Shown here one piece after another: positions 25,041 through 34,089 of a DNA stretch of 64,000 nucleotides (the stretch's first letter is position 1; each line of letters opens with the position of its first letter). The notes under the pieces were generated by a model. It was not told where the DNA came from, made no database searches, and worked only from the letters and a program-made list of their open reading frames with translations. Location of the stretch: positions 186,001 through 250,000 of the forward strand of contig NZ_JALJCW010000004.1 in assembly GCF_023634025.1 (NCBI RefSeq), in the 5' to 3' direction. This DNA is from Hanstruepera flava. GTDB lineage: Bacteria > Bacteroidota > Bacteroidia > Flavobacteriales > Flavobacteriaceae. The position numbers were made by a program, and so were the translations under genes.

Positions 25041-26177
25041 TTACAATTGCATACATTTTGACAATGTGTTTTCATAAATAGCTTCGTATTTAGGAACAAT
25101 ATTATGAATATTAAACTTTTGGGCTTGCTGCTTAGCCTGTTCCTTAAATTGCCTTAAAACTGCCTCTTCACTTAATATAGAAATTGCATTTTTACTCATA
25201 TCGTCCACATCTCCAACCGGACTTAAATAACCTGAAAAGCCATGCGTATTAACTTCTGGTATTCCACCAGAATTACTTGATATAACTGGTACTCCAGATG
25301 CCATAGCCTCTAATGCAGCCAAACCGAAACTTTCAGTTTCAGATGGCAGTATAAATAAATCAGAAAAGCATAAAATTCGATCAATTTCATTGCTGTTACC
25401 AAAAAACACAACTTTTTCTTCAATGCCTAAATTAGCACAGAGCTCTTCTGCAGCTTCCTTTTCAGGACCTTCACCAACCATCATGAGTTTAGCTGGAATT
25501 TCTTTTTGAACATTATAAAACACATTTATAACATCTTGTATACGCTTTACAGGCCTAAAATTACTAATATGGGTTATAATTCTTTCATCGTCGTTAGCCA
25601 TCATGGAACGTTGGCAATCTGTAAAACCATAGTTATGCTTATCTAAATCTATGAAGTTTGTAACAACATGAATATCGTTTGTAATATCAAATAATCGTAA
25701 GGTGTCCTGTTTCAAACTTTCGGAAACCGATGTTACAGCATCCGATTTATTAATACTAAACTCAACTGCTGTTTTATAAAATGGATGACTACCAACTAAT
25801 GTAATATCGGTACCATGAAGCGTTGTAACAACTGGCAAATACACACCAGCTTCATGAAGCATTTTCTTTGCCATATATGCTGCATAGGCATGCGGAATAG
25901 CGTAATGCACATGCACAATTTCTATTTGATGCAACTTAACCATATCTACTAACTTACTGGAAAGTGCCAGTTCGTATGGTTGATAATGAAATAAAGGATA
26001 CTCTTGAACTACTACTTCGTGAAAATGTACATTGCTTCCAAGTAGTTCCAATCTAACAGGTTGCTTGTATGTTATAAAATGTACTTCATGACCACGTTTG
26101 GACAATTCAATACCTAATTCTGTAGCCACCACGCCACTACCTCCAAAGGTTGGATAACAAACAATACCTATTTTCAT
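25041..26177 (-). CDS. bshA: N-acetyl-alpha-D-glucosaminyl L-malate synthase
   Basis: A 378-residue GT4 glycosyltransferase that joins GlcNAc from UDP-GlcNAc to L-malate, the first step of bacillithiol synthesis. Recognised by the start KIGIVCYPTFGGSGVVATELG, HVHYAIPHA, LHGTDITLVG and the donor-binding ETESFGLAALEAMASGVP loop, all hallmarks of BshA as opposed to other GT4 enzymes. bshB and bshC are not in this window. This gene implies that bacillithiol rather than glutathione is the main low-molecular-weight thiol of the organism. It lies 67 bases downstream of the GH3 gene on the same strand. Confidence 0.9.
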   Translation of the reverse strand: MKIGIVCYPTFGGSGVVATELGIELSKRGHEVHFITYKQPVRLELLGSNVHFHEVVVQEYPLFHYQPYELALSSKLVDMVKLHQIEIVHVHYAIPHAYAAYMAKKMLHEAGVYLPVVTTLHGTDITLVGSHPFYKTAVEFSINKSDAVTSVSESLKQDTLRLFDITNDIHVVTNFIDLDKHNYGFTDCQRSMMANDDERIITHISNFRPVKRIQDVINVFYNVQKEIPAKLMMVGEGPEKEAAEELCANLGIEEKVVFFGNSNEIDRILCFSDLFILPSETESFGLAALEAMASGVPVISSNSGGIPEVNTHGFSGYLSPVGDVDDMSKNAISILSEEAVLRQFKEQAKQQAQKFNIHNIVPKYEAIYENTLSKCMQL

Positions 26178-26244
26178 TTAATTAAATTTACTATTCTTGG
26201 TCGTAAGAAATAACATTTCCGTACATAAAGTTATATTTCTTTTT

Positions 26245-29163
26245 TTAATCAATAATCGACTCGTAGATAAGTCGTTGTATTTCAGTCCTAATATTTTCTT
26301 TAAGCAATGTATTGGTATCAGAACTTGGAAATGTTCTATTGGCCAAAAACACATAAACAATTTCTTCATCAGGATCAGCCCAAGCATAAGTGCCAGTAAA
26401 TCCAGAATGACCAAAACTGGTCATGGATAAACAGCCACAGGTTGGGCCAGAATCACCTAATTGAGGTTTGTCAAACCCAATACCTCTCCTATTGTCGTTG
26501 TCACAATAATAGCAGGTATTAAACTTATCTAAAGTTTCTGTTTTAAAATAACGTTTGCCACCATAATAACCCTTTTGTAAATACATTTGCATGATTTTAG
26601 CAACATCGTTAGCATTGCTAAAAACTCCTGCATGACCACCAACACCGCCTTGCATTGCAGCTCCCATATCATGAACATAACCCTGTACTATTTGGTATCG
26701 GTAATATCTATCATCTTCAGAAGGCACAATATTCTTATTACTAAACTTACTGCTTGGGTTGTAAGTGGTATAATTAGCTCCTAAAGACTTGTAAAAATGA
26801 TCCTGAACCAACTCACTTAACGATTTATTGTAATATCCTTCAATATACTTCTTTAAAATGTAGTAAGGCAAATCACTGTAACGATAACGCAAACGACTTA
26901 ATAATTCTGAATCTCTAATAATAACTTGCATACTGTCTACATAGTCCTTACGTAAATACAACTCATCGGCTACTTTTATGTTAAAATCAGCAGTTGGTGC
27001 TTTTCTATAATACTTAATACTAGGATGCTTTGTTGAGTCAAGCGTGGCAAAATAAAATGGAATCCAAGGTTTTAACTTGGCATAATGCGACAGCATTTCT
27101 TTTAGAGTAACATTGGCTTTGTTTGAGTTTTCATAATCTGGTAAAATTTCTGATAACTTGGTATCTAAACTTACAACACCTTTTTCTTCCATTTCCATCA
27201 ATAAAGGTAATGTTGCCAAAATTTTTGTTAGTGAAGCTACATCATAAATATCATTAAACTTTACTGGTTCTGCATCTTTACCATAAGTATGTCGTCCAAA
27301 GTTCTTATTATATATAACTTTACCCTTTCTAGCTACAAGCAATTGAATGCCAGGAGTCATTTCTTGATCTACAGCATATTGAGCAACAGAATCTATTTTG
27401 CTCAATCGTTTAGAATCCATTCCTACACGCTCCGGAATGCTATAACTTAAATTTGACAGCGTATTATATGATATTCCATCTCCAAATTTATATGCATCTT
27501 GTATGGAAACTGGCAATACGCCTTTGGCTGGAACTGATCCAAAAATAATCTGTGCTGATTTTTCTTGCGCTGTCTTACTGTTTTGATAACTAACCACTAA
27601 CCCATCTATATTTTCAAACGTATCAATATCAATAAGCGCATAAGGTTTAACAAAGGCATCCAAAATAACCGTGTTATTTCGGGCAATTTCGTACAACCAT
27701 ACCAATTCTATATCCGTAAACTTATAGTCTTTCCAAGGGTGGTCGTTAGAACGATGAAATCCTACAACAACAGTATTGTAAGCTTTTAGCTTTGTTATTA
27801 GCTCATCAAGATTCTCTGCTGATACCTCATGTACTTTAGTATATTTTTGAAGTTCTTTAAAAAAAGGCGAACCATCATCATCGCCCAATTTCACATAAGC
27901 AACTTTTTTAGATTCTAGTTTTCTAATAGGAAGGATACTATTTTTGTTTTTAACAACAGTAATCGCATTTTCAATAGCGGTTTCATACAATAACTGATCC
28001 GAAATACGATTTAAATCTTCAACTAGGTTTTCTGTTTCAATAGGCTTAAAGTCATGCAAGCCTACTTTGAATTTTGCCATCAGTATTTTTTTTACTGAAT
28101 GCGCCAATCGCTCTTCAGTTATAACTTCGGTTTCATAAGCTTCCTTAATTTTTTGAATCGCTTTTGGCACATCTTCTGAAATTAACAATACATCATTTCC
28201 AGCTAAAAAAGCCGCCAAATCAATATTTCCTGGCTCACTGAATTCTGAAACGCCTTTCATTTCCAAAGCATCGGTATAGATAAGTCCTTTAAAGCCAAGG
28301 CTGTCTTTTAAAATATCTGTAACAATGTGTTTAGAAATTGACGATGGGAATCCAGAACGCGATTCTAAGGCAGGAACATTTAAATGTGCAACCATAACAC
28401 TAGACAAACCATGCTTAATAAGCTCACGATAAGGATATAGCTCTACAGAGTCAATACGTTTTTCATCAAAATTGATTGTAGGCAATGTTTTATGCGAATC
28501 GGTTTCGGTATCTCCATGTCCAGGAAAATGCTTTGCATTTGCCAAAACTCCAGCATCTTGCATACCTTTCATAAAAGCCAACGCTTTTTCTGTTACATTG
28601 TCTTTATCTTCGCCAAAAGATCGATTACCAATTATTGGATTTAATGGATTGGTATTGATATCAACCACTGGAGCAAAATTGAAATGCACGCCTATTCGTT
28701 TACAATGTTCACCAATATGATAACCTACTTGCTCAACTATTTTATTGTCTTTAATAGCCCCTAAAGTCATATTCCAAGGAAAAGCAAAAGTAGAATCTAA
28801 ACGCATGTTTAAACCCCATTCTGCATCCATCCCTATCAATAATGGTGTTTTAGATAACTCCTGTAATCTATTGTTTAATTTTGCCTGCGCGACTGGACCA
28901 CCTGTAGAATAAATAATCCCTCCAATATGCTGATTCATTATAAGCTGACTAATAATATTTTCATGCTTTAAACCTTGATTGGAAAATGCTCTAACCATGA
29001 AAAGTTGCCCAATTTTTTCGTCAACAGACATGCTATTATACACACTATCTACCCATTGTTCTTGTTTAACGACATCAGCAGCCAACAATGGACTAGTGGT
29101 ATTTTGAGCAATAATAAAATTAAAGGGTAGGATAATCGTCAAAAGGACTAATATCTTGCGCAT
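26245..29163 (-). CDS. Secreted GH3 beta-N-acetylglucosaminidase fused to a serine hydrolase (beta-lactamase-like) domain
   Basis: A 972-residue exported protein (signal peptide about 1-20) with two enzymes. The N-terminal GH3 domain (about 40-370) has KHFPGHGDT (211-219), the D222-S-H224 acid/base pair of NagZ-type enzymes and D298 in YTDALEM as likely nucleophile; a GH3 C-terminal domain follows (about 400-555). The C-terminal part (about 585-965) is a class C beta-lactamase/penicillin-binding-like serine hydrolase with S644-L-T-K647, YSD and an HSGFTGT box. Together they suit peptidoglycan turnover: amino-sugar removal plus peptide or ester hydrolysis in the periplasm or surface. The pairing is known in Bacteroidota, and the substrates are unproven. 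Confidence 0.9.
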   Translation of the reverse strand: MRKILVLLTIILPFNFIIAQNTTSPLLAADVVKQEQWVDSVYNSMSVDEKIGQLFMVRAFSNQGLKHENIISQLIMNQHIGGIIYSTGGPVAQAKLNNRLQELSKTPLLIGMDAEWGLNMRLDSTFAFPWNMTLGAIKDNKIVEQVGYHIGEHCKRIGVHFNFAPVVDINTNPLNPIIGNRSFGEDKDNVTEKALAFMKGMQDAGVLANAKHFPGHGDTETDSHKTLPTINFDEKRIDSVELYPYRELIKHGLSSVMVAHLNVPALESRSGFPSSISKHIVTDILKDSLGFKGLIYTDALEMKGVSEFSEPGNIDLAAFLAGNDVLLISEDVPKAIQKIKEAYETEVITEERLAHSVKKILMAKFKVGLHDFKPIETENLVEDLNRISDQLLYETAIENAITVVKNKNSILPIRKLESKKVAYVKLGDDDGSPFFKELQKYTKVHEVSAENLDELITKLKAYNTVVVGFHRSNDHPWKDYKFTDIELVWLYEIARNNTVILDAFVKPYALIDIDTFENIDGLVVSYQNSKTAQEKSAQIIFGSVPAKGVLPVSIQDAYKFGDGISYNTLSNLSYSIPERVGMDSKRLSKIDSVAQYAVDQEMTPGIQLLVARKGKVIYNKNFGRHTYGKDAEPVKFNDIYDVASLTKILATLPLLMEMEEKGVVSLDTKLSEILPDYENSNKANVTLKEMLSHYAKLKPWIPFYFATLDSTKHPSIKYYRKAPTADFNIKVADELYLRKDYVDSMQVIIRDSELLSRLRYRYSDLPYYILKKYIEGYYNKSLSELVQDHFYKSLGANYTTYNPSSKFSNKNIVPSEDDRYYRYQIVQGYVHDMGAAMQGGVGGHAGVFSNANDVAKIMQMYLQKGYYGGKRYFKTETLDKFNTCYYCDNDNRRGIGFDKPQLGDSGPTCGCLSMTSFGHSGFTGTYAWADPDEEIVYVFLANRTFPSSDTNTLLKENIRTEIQRLIYESIID

Positions 29164-29270
29164 AAATTAAGGGCTGAATTTTTAAAGTTAAATAACGTTA
29201 CCAATTTAAAGCATTTTGCAGACAGAATACTAAACTTTAAGATAGATTTATAAAGAAGGTAATTAACAAT

Positions 29271-29756
29271 TTACTTTATGAATCGCGAATGCCAACTTTC
29301 GCTTGCCGGAACTTCCCAATGTTCTTCAAATTCAGCTTTGTTGGCCACTAAATTATTAAACACAATAGTGTTTTTTGAAACGGCTCGGTCTTTTGCCATT
29401 TGTCTGAAGTCTGATAATGACTTATAGGCTACATATTCACCTTGTTTGTAAGACACATTCATTTTATCCATTAAATCAACATTGTAATCTTTCTCCAATT
29501 GTTGAATAAAATGCACTGACGCATCAATTGAACAGCCTGTTGCCTTATTTAAGTTTTGGTTTAATCCAATGATTATAAAACGCTTATATTTAATGGTATA
29601 TCCTGATTGTAAATCGCTGCCGTGTGCTGTCCAGTTACCAATGAATATATTTAACTTATCCTCAATTTCCGAAATTTCATCATCGGTAAATGTACGGTTG
29701 GCTTGATATATCCAAACACGTGATTCTTCGGGTAAATCTTTAAAATCTACTAACAT
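29271..29756 (-). CDS. Conserved hypothetical protein (not an ABC ATPase)
   Basis: A 161-residue soluble protein with WIYQANRTFTDDEISEIEDKLNIF and GNWTAHGSDLQSGYTI near the start and many aromatic residues in the middle. Flavobacterial homologues are, as far as I recall, often labelled ABC transporter ATPase, but no Walker A, Walker B or signature motif is visible and it is far too short. The name should not be trusted and I assign no function. It is the last gene of the minus-strand operon starting near 34034 and overlaps the preceding gene by one base (TAATG). Confidence 0.75.
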   Translation of the reverse strand: MLVDFKDLPEESRVWIYQANRTFTDDEISEIEDKLNIFIGNWTAHGSDLQSGYTIKYKRFIIIGLNQNLNKATGCSIDASVHFIQQLEKDYNVDLMDKMNVSYKQGEYVAYKSLSDFRQMAKDRAVSKNTIVFNNLVANKAEFEEHWEVPASESWHSRFIK

Positions 29757-29962
29757 TATTTCTTTTCTTTAACAACTTCATATCTAAACATCCAAGACAT
29801 TAAAAGAGAAAATCCAATCCCTTGAAAAGCATACCTCCAATATTGTAAATCGTCTCCTTTAAAGTAATCCCAAAGCCCTATACCAACAGCTAAAACAATG
29901 GTTTGAATAATTCCGACAATAATTCTAGTTTTTAGAGGTATTTTCTCTCGCCTATAATTCAC
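29756..29962 (-). CDS. Micro membrane protein, paralogue 2
   Basis: A 68-residue protein with two predicted transmembrane helices and a basic tail ending EKK. It aligns along its length with the 66-residue protein encoded immediately upstream: both share LKTRI, GxIQ, a W-x-Y-F-x-G-D loop, WR, and FRY-x-V-x-KEKK. It is a tandem duplicate. ATG overlaps the upstream stop by four bases and its stop overlaps the next ATG by one base. Function unknown; perhaps a membrane partner of the iron-sulfur proteins of the operon. Confidence 0.7.
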   Translation of the reverse strand: MNYRREKIPLKTRIIVGIIQTIVLAVGIGLWDYFKGDDLQYWRYAFQGIGFSLLMSWMFRYEVVKEKK

Positions 29963-30159
29963 TTTTTTTCTTTTCTTACTTTATACCTAAATGTTAAAGC
30001 CATAAAAAAACCAAAAAAAGTACCATGAAATAAAAAGCGCCATATTGAAAATGAATCTCCATCAAAATAATACCAGACTTCCATAGCAATGGCAAAAAAC
30101 AAACCTTGTATTGCCCCTTGCTTAATACGTGTCTTCAATAGCAACTTCTCTTTTTTCAT
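29959..30159 (-). CDS. Micro membrane protein, paralogue 1
   Basis: A 66-residue two-helix membrane protein, about 60 residues alignable with its downstream neighbour (shared LKTRI, WxYFxGD, WR, FRYxV, KEKK). Its start codon directly follows the stop of the iron-sulfur gene at 30160, so it is translationally coupled. The invariant Gly-Asp in the loop between helices and the charged ends are the only clear features. No known domain. Confidence 0.7.
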   Translation of the reverse strand: MKKEKLLLKTRIKQGAIQGLFFAIAMEVWYYFDGDSFSIWRFLFHGTFFGFFMALTFRYKVRKEKK

Positions 30160-30951
30160 TTATAAATCTTCAGCATTAGCAATAAGTTCAGCTATATCCA
30201 TAACTTGAACGCTAGCTTCTTTTTCTTTCGCTTTTACACCATCTGTCATCATAGTGTTACAAAATGGGCATCCCGCGGCTATTATTTCTGGCTGTGTATC
30301 TAAAGCCTGTTCTGTGCGCTCTACATTTATATCTTTATCTCCTTTCTCTGGTTCTTTAAACATTTGGGCACCTCCTGCTCCGCAACATAAACCGCGACTT
30401 TTACAACTTTTCATTTCTACTAATTCGGCATCCAACTTTCTAATTAAATCGCGTGGTGCTTCATACACATTATTGGCTCGACCTAAATAACAGGGGTCGT
30501 GAAATGTAATTCGCTTACCTTTAAACTGGCCTCCTTCAATAGTTAATCTACCATCAGACAGCAATGATTTTAGGAATTGTGTATGGTGCATGACTTCGTA
30601 TTGACCACCAAGTCCTGGATATTCATTTTTTATAGTATTAAAGCAATGCGGACACGTAGTAACTATCTTCTTTATTTCGTAAGCATTAAGAACCTCAATA
30701 TTAGTTACAGCCTGCATTTGAAATAAAAATTCATTACCAGCACGCTTTGCAGGATCACCCGTACAACTTTCTTCAGTTCCCAGAACTGCAAAATCAACAT
30801 TGGCTTTATTTAATAACTTTACAAAAGCTTTCGTTATTTTTTTTGCCCTATCATCAAAACTTCCTGCACAACCAACCCAGAATAACACTTCAGGTTGTTT
30901 GCCTTCAGCCATATATTCTGCCATTGTTGGCACTTTTAATACTTCGCTCAT
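30160..30951 (-). CDS. Cysteine-rich CCG-domain protein (HdrB/LutA-like)
   Basis: A 263-residue protein with two CCG-type cysteine-rich domains, as in heterodisulfide reductase subunit B and LutA/GlpC. The motifs are FWVGCAGSFDDRAKK with CPHCFNTIKNEYP for the first, and HDPCYLGRANN, LCCGAGG and GCPFCNTMM for the second. These bind unusual iron-sulfur clusters and transfer electrons. The matching HdrC-like partner lies upstream (31767-33074), with a HAD protein and a small secreted protein between. The electron donor and acceptor are unknown; an oxidoreductase linked to quinone is inferred. Confidence 0.9.
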   Translation of the reverse strand: MSEVLKVPTMAEYMAEGKQPEVLFWVGCAGSFDDRAKKITKAFVKLLNKANVDFAVLGTEESCTGDPAKRAGNEFLFQMQAVTNIEVLNAYEIKKIVTTCPHCFNTIKNEYPGLGGQYEVMHHTQFLKSLLSDGRLTIEGGQFKGKRITFHDPCYLGRANNVYEAPRDLIRKLDAELVEMKSCKSRGLCCGAGGAQMFKEPEKGDKDINVERTEQALDTQPEIIAAGCPFCNTMMTDGVKAKEKEASVQVMDIAELIANAEDL

Positions 30952-30957
30952 ATCTTT

Positions 30958-31404
30958 TTAATCATGTTGACCATCATCAAATACTTGGATGGTTACGTTT
31001 TTATCAACTAAATCTGTAAATTTTCCTTTATACCTTGTAGCTTTAACCAAGTGATTATCAATCCAATGGTAGTTTCCGCCACGAGGCTTCCCCATTAGTA
31101 AGCTGTGGAATTTAAAGCCATGCTTATTTAACCAATTTTCGGTTACTGCTCTGTGTTCCTCTGTTCTAGAAGTAAAATAACATATTAAATGGCCTTCCTC
31201 ATACCATTTATTGCATGTAGCCAATGCATCCGGATATGGCTCGCAAGTTGCCATACGTTCTGGCTCTTCGTTAGGTATATCATCTGTTATTGTACCATCA
31301 ATATCAATTAAATAGTTTTTAACACCTTTTGGCAAAATAGGACTAACTTTTTCTCCAGCCTCTACTTTTTCATGTAATAATTTATCTGCGTCTTCTCTTT
31401 TCAT
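30958..31404 (-). CDS. HAD-superfamily phosphatase-like protein
   Basis: A 148-residue HAD-fold protein. Motif I is YLIDIDGTITDD (two Asp of the DxDGT signature), motif II is CYFTSRTEEH, and a C-terminal DDGQHD supplies acidic residues. The length and the NHGFKFHSLLMGKP segment resemble short HADs that act on small phosphates; homologues may carry unrelated labels such as phosphoheptose isomerase, which this sequence does not support. It sits six bases upstream of the CCG gene in the operon. Substrate unknown. Confidence 0.82.
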   Translation of the reverse strand: MKREDADKLLHEKVEAGEKVSPILPKGVKNYLIDIDGTITDDIPNEEPERMATCEPYPDALATCNKWYEEGHLICYFTSRTEEHRAVTENWLNKHGFKFHSLLMGKPRGGNYHWIDNHLVKATRYKGKFTDLVDKNVTIQVFDDGQHD

Positions 31405-31423
31405 AATACCTGTGTTAAATAAC

Positions 31424-31774
31424 TTATATTGAATCGTTTTTTATTTCTTTAAAATCTTCTTTAGAAATACGGATAATAATAGCCAACTTTTTTGTCCCGT
31501 TTTCTAGTACATTTTTGGGGTCATAACGTTCTGCATGTGCACGCCTTAAAGCGCCATATCCAATTTTGCTTATTTGCGCATCTGTACAGTAATCGCAAAA
31601 AACTTTAAGTAATCTAATATCTTTAGCCTCGCGATTCACATAATCTATTTCGGTATACACTTTTATTTGTAAAGAATCTTTACTGTAACCCGTATTATAA
31701 GTTTGCGCTTCAATAGTATTAAGCCCAAAACATAAAAACATAAAAAACAGATATGTCAAACCAAATCTACTCAT
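31424..31774 (-). CDS. Small secreted hypothetical protein
   Basis: A 116-residue protein with a signal peptide (hydrophobic start, ending near IEAQ). The mature part has a C-x-x-C pair (VFCDYCTD) and a KKLAIIIRISKEDF strand. Not recognised beyond that. The ATG overlaps the 3' end of the iron-sulfur gene by eight bases, so it is part of the operon. The presence of paired cysteines in an exported protein is worth noting in a redox operon, but role is unknown. Confidence 0.7.
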   Translation of the reverse strand: MSRFGLTYLFFMFLCFGLNTIEAQTYNTGYSKDSLQIKVYTEIDYVNREAKDIRLLKVFCDYCTDAQISKIGYGALRRAHAERYDPKNVLENGTKKLAIIIRISKEDFKEIKNDSI

Positions 31775-33074
31775 TCTTCCAGTTCAATCTATCCATTTGA
31801 TTGTAAGGCCAAGGCGCACCATTATTTTCAATATTTGTCATCATATTGTTTAATTCAACAGGTGCGGCAGATTGCTCCATAACCAAATAACGACGCATAT
31901 CCATGATAATAGACAAAGGATCTATGCTAACTGGACAAGCCTCTACACACGCGTTGCATGATGTACAAGCCCATAATTCCTCACGCGTGATATAATTGTC
32001 TAAAAGTTGTTTGCCATCTTCTATAAATTCACCTTTATTAGCGTCTATATTTTTTCCTACTTCTTCTAACCTATCACGAGTATCCATCATGATTTTTCGT
32101 GGTGACAATTTTTTTCCGGTTTGGTTTGCTGGACATTCACTAGTACAACGTCCACATTCTGTACAGGTGTAGGCATTTAACAATTGAACCCAGTTTAAAT
32201 CTTTAACATCACTGGCTCCAAACTTTTCTGGCATGGTATTTTCCGCTCCTTCAGCTGGTGCGGCAAAGGGATCTACATTGGGATCCATCATCATTTTAAC
32301 TTCGTTTGTTACCGCCTCAAGATTATCAAATTCTCCTTTTGGGTTGACACGACCATAATATGTATTTGGAAATGCCAACAGAATATGCAAATGCTTTGAA
32401 AAATATAAATAGTTTAAAAACACCAATATACCCAATATATGCAACCACCAAGCACTTCTTTCAATAATATGCAAGGTAGAATCTGATAAACCATTGAATA
32501 ATGGCACTAAATACTGGCTAATTAGATTTCCTGAATCCATGGCTTGAAAATGAACATCTGTTGCATTCATTACCAAAAATAAGGTCATTAAAACCATTTC
32601 GAAATACAAAATATAGTTGGCATCATTTTTTGGCCAACTTGTCATCTCTGAATTCCAAAATCGTTTGAGTTTGATTACATTTCTTCTTATCCAGAAAATT
32701 ATTACCGAAACAAAAACTAATGCAGCAAGTATTTCAAAAGAGCCTATTAAAATGCCATATAGTGAACCCATAGAAGAAAATACACGATGTGTACCAAAGA
32801 GACCATCTATAATTATTTCTAAAACCTCAATATTAATTACAACAAACCCAACATAAACTATAACATGCAAAATTCCGGCAATTGGTCTTTTAACCATTTT
32901 ACTTTGCCCTAAAGCAATCATAGTCATATTTTTCCAACGTTGGGCTTTATTGTCACTAACGTCTTTGTCTCTACCCAACTTAATATTTCGGATAAGCTTC
33001 TTTACATTTTTAGCAAAATAACCTACACCTAAAATTAAGGCTGTTGCAAAAACAATATTTGGAATGAAATTCAT
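31767..33074 (-). CDS. Membrane iron-sulfur protein (HdrC/NarI-like fusion)
   Basis: A 435-residue protein with an N-terminal region of about five transmembrane helices similar to NarI/cytochrome-b-like anchors, then a cytoplasmic ferredoxin with two 4Fe-4S motifs: CTECGRCTSECPANQTG and CTSCNACVEACPVSIDP. This is the usual arrangement of HdrC/GlcF-like electron-transfer subunits that connect to the quinone pool. It pairs with the CCG protein at 30160-30951. Histidines in the helices (YVGFVVI..., WWLHILGIL) may bind haem, but this is not certain. The physiological substrate is unknown. Confidence 0.88.
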   Translation of the reverse strand: MNFIPNIVFATALILGVGYFAKNVKKLIRNIKLGRDKDVSDNKAQRWKNMTMIALGQSKMVKRPIAGILHVIVYVGFVVINIEVLEIIIDGLFGTHRVFSSMGSLYGILIGSFEILAALVFVSVIIFWIRRNVIKLKRFWNSEMTSWPKNDANYILYFEMVLMTLFLVMNATDVHFQAMDSGNLISQYLVPLFNGLSDSTLHIIERSAWWLHILGILVFLNYLYFSKHLHILLAFPNTYYGRVNPKGEFDNLEAVTNEVKMMMDPNVDPFAAPAEGAENTMPEKFGASDVKDLNWVQLLNAYTCTECGRCTSECPANQTGKKLSPRKIMMDTRDRLEEVGKNIDANKGEFIEDGKQLLDNYITREELWACTSCNACVEACPVSIDPLSIIMDMRRYLVMEQSAAPVELNNMMTNIENNGAPWPYNQMDRLNWKNE

Positions 33075-33086
33075 GATTAGTTGGTT

Positions 33087-34034
33087 TTATTGGCGTTCGT
33101 CTTCAGGCTTTTGGTAGTCATCTTTATTTTTTCCACCAAAAACGGAAACTTTTACATAACGGCTTGGATTCAACTTAAAGTCCTGAAGCAATTCTTTTAA
33201 TTGATGACTTGCAACCTCTAAATTGTTATATAATTTTTCGTCTTTTAAAAGCAAACCTAATGTTCCTTCTCCATTTTCTAAATCGTCGAGTAAAGCATTA
33301 ACACTTAACAAGGTTTGATCTAAATCGTTTATGGTTTTAGCGATTTCAGCTTCCTTTAAATCTTTGGACAAGCTTGCTAAATCTGCACTTATAGAATCAA
33401 AATTATTGATTACCGCTGTTAACCCTTCTTGATTTTTAGCCACTAAATTAGTTACAGAATTAGACATCGACCTAAATGAGATTAATGTTTTGTTAAGTTC
33501 GGCTATGGCTTGCTTGAGTCCTTTTTCTGATTCATCTTCAACCAAACTATTCAGATTAAGCAATAGCGAATCGGCTGATTTAAGTGTTGTATCCAAACCA
33601 GTACTTAAACCTGAAAAGTTGCTGGTTAGGCTATTTACCAAACCTGTTTCAACTTCAGACTCTAAAACATCGCCGCTTTTCGCTATCTCATTATCGTTTG
33701 CAGGAATAATAGCCAAACCGTTGCCTCCCATTAAACTCGTTTCGTATAGCCTAATCTTACTGTTTTTTGAAAATTTCAGTTTATTGTCTACAGTAAATGA
33801 TACACGCGTTTTTCCAGTATTAAAATCGTATTTAATTTCTTTAATTTTACCAACAGAATTACCCTTAATTGTAACGGGAGATGCTTCAGTTAGAGCGTTA
33901 TAATCAAATTCGGTGTAATAGGTACTATTTGAATCTAATAGATCGATGCCCTTTAAATAGTTGATACCATAAATTAGAAAGACAATTCCTAAAATGACTA
34001 AAATTGCAGTTTTTACTTCGTTAGATACTTTCAA
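33087..34034 (-). CDS. MlaD/MCE-family phospholipid transport protein
   Basis: A 315-residue protein with one N-terminal transmembrane anchor (residues about 9-27), a single MCE domain (about 35-115; TEASPVTIKGNSVGKIKEI is its core) and a long helical coiled-coil tail. MCE proteins form hexameric rings that move lipids between the inner and outer membranes as part of Mla-like ABC systems. The MlaE/MlaF partners are not in this window. It is 12 bases upstream of the iron-sulfur gene and 55 bases downstream of the amidase gene, in a group of envelope genes. Confidence 0.9.
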   Translation of the reverse strand: MKVSNEVKTAILVILGIVFLIYGINYLKGIDLLDSNSTYYTEFDYNALTEASPVTIKGNSVGKIKEIKYDFNTGKTRVSFTVDNKLKFSKNSKIRLYETSLMGGNGLAIIPANDNEIAKSGDVLESEVETGLVNSLTSNFSGLSTGLDTTLKSADSLLLNLNSLVEDESEKGLKQAIAELNKTLISFRSMSNSVTNLVAKNQEGLTAVINNFDSISADLASLSKDLKEAEIAKTINDLDQTLLSVNALLDDLENGEGTLGLLLKDEKLYNNLEVASHQLKELLQDFKLNPSRYVKVSVFGGKNKDDYQKPEDERQ

Positions 34035-34089
34035 AAGCCTTTTTTTTGGTTACTAAACAAAATTAGAAATAAATTTATTAAGAATAACT

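Noticed and set aside
26178-26430. Short frames at the 3' end of the GH3 gene and in the gap before bshA
   Set aside because: Overlap the GH3 coding sequence or AT-rich spacer and show no domain; the hairpin in the spacer lacks a T run on the transcribed strand, so it was not called a terminator.
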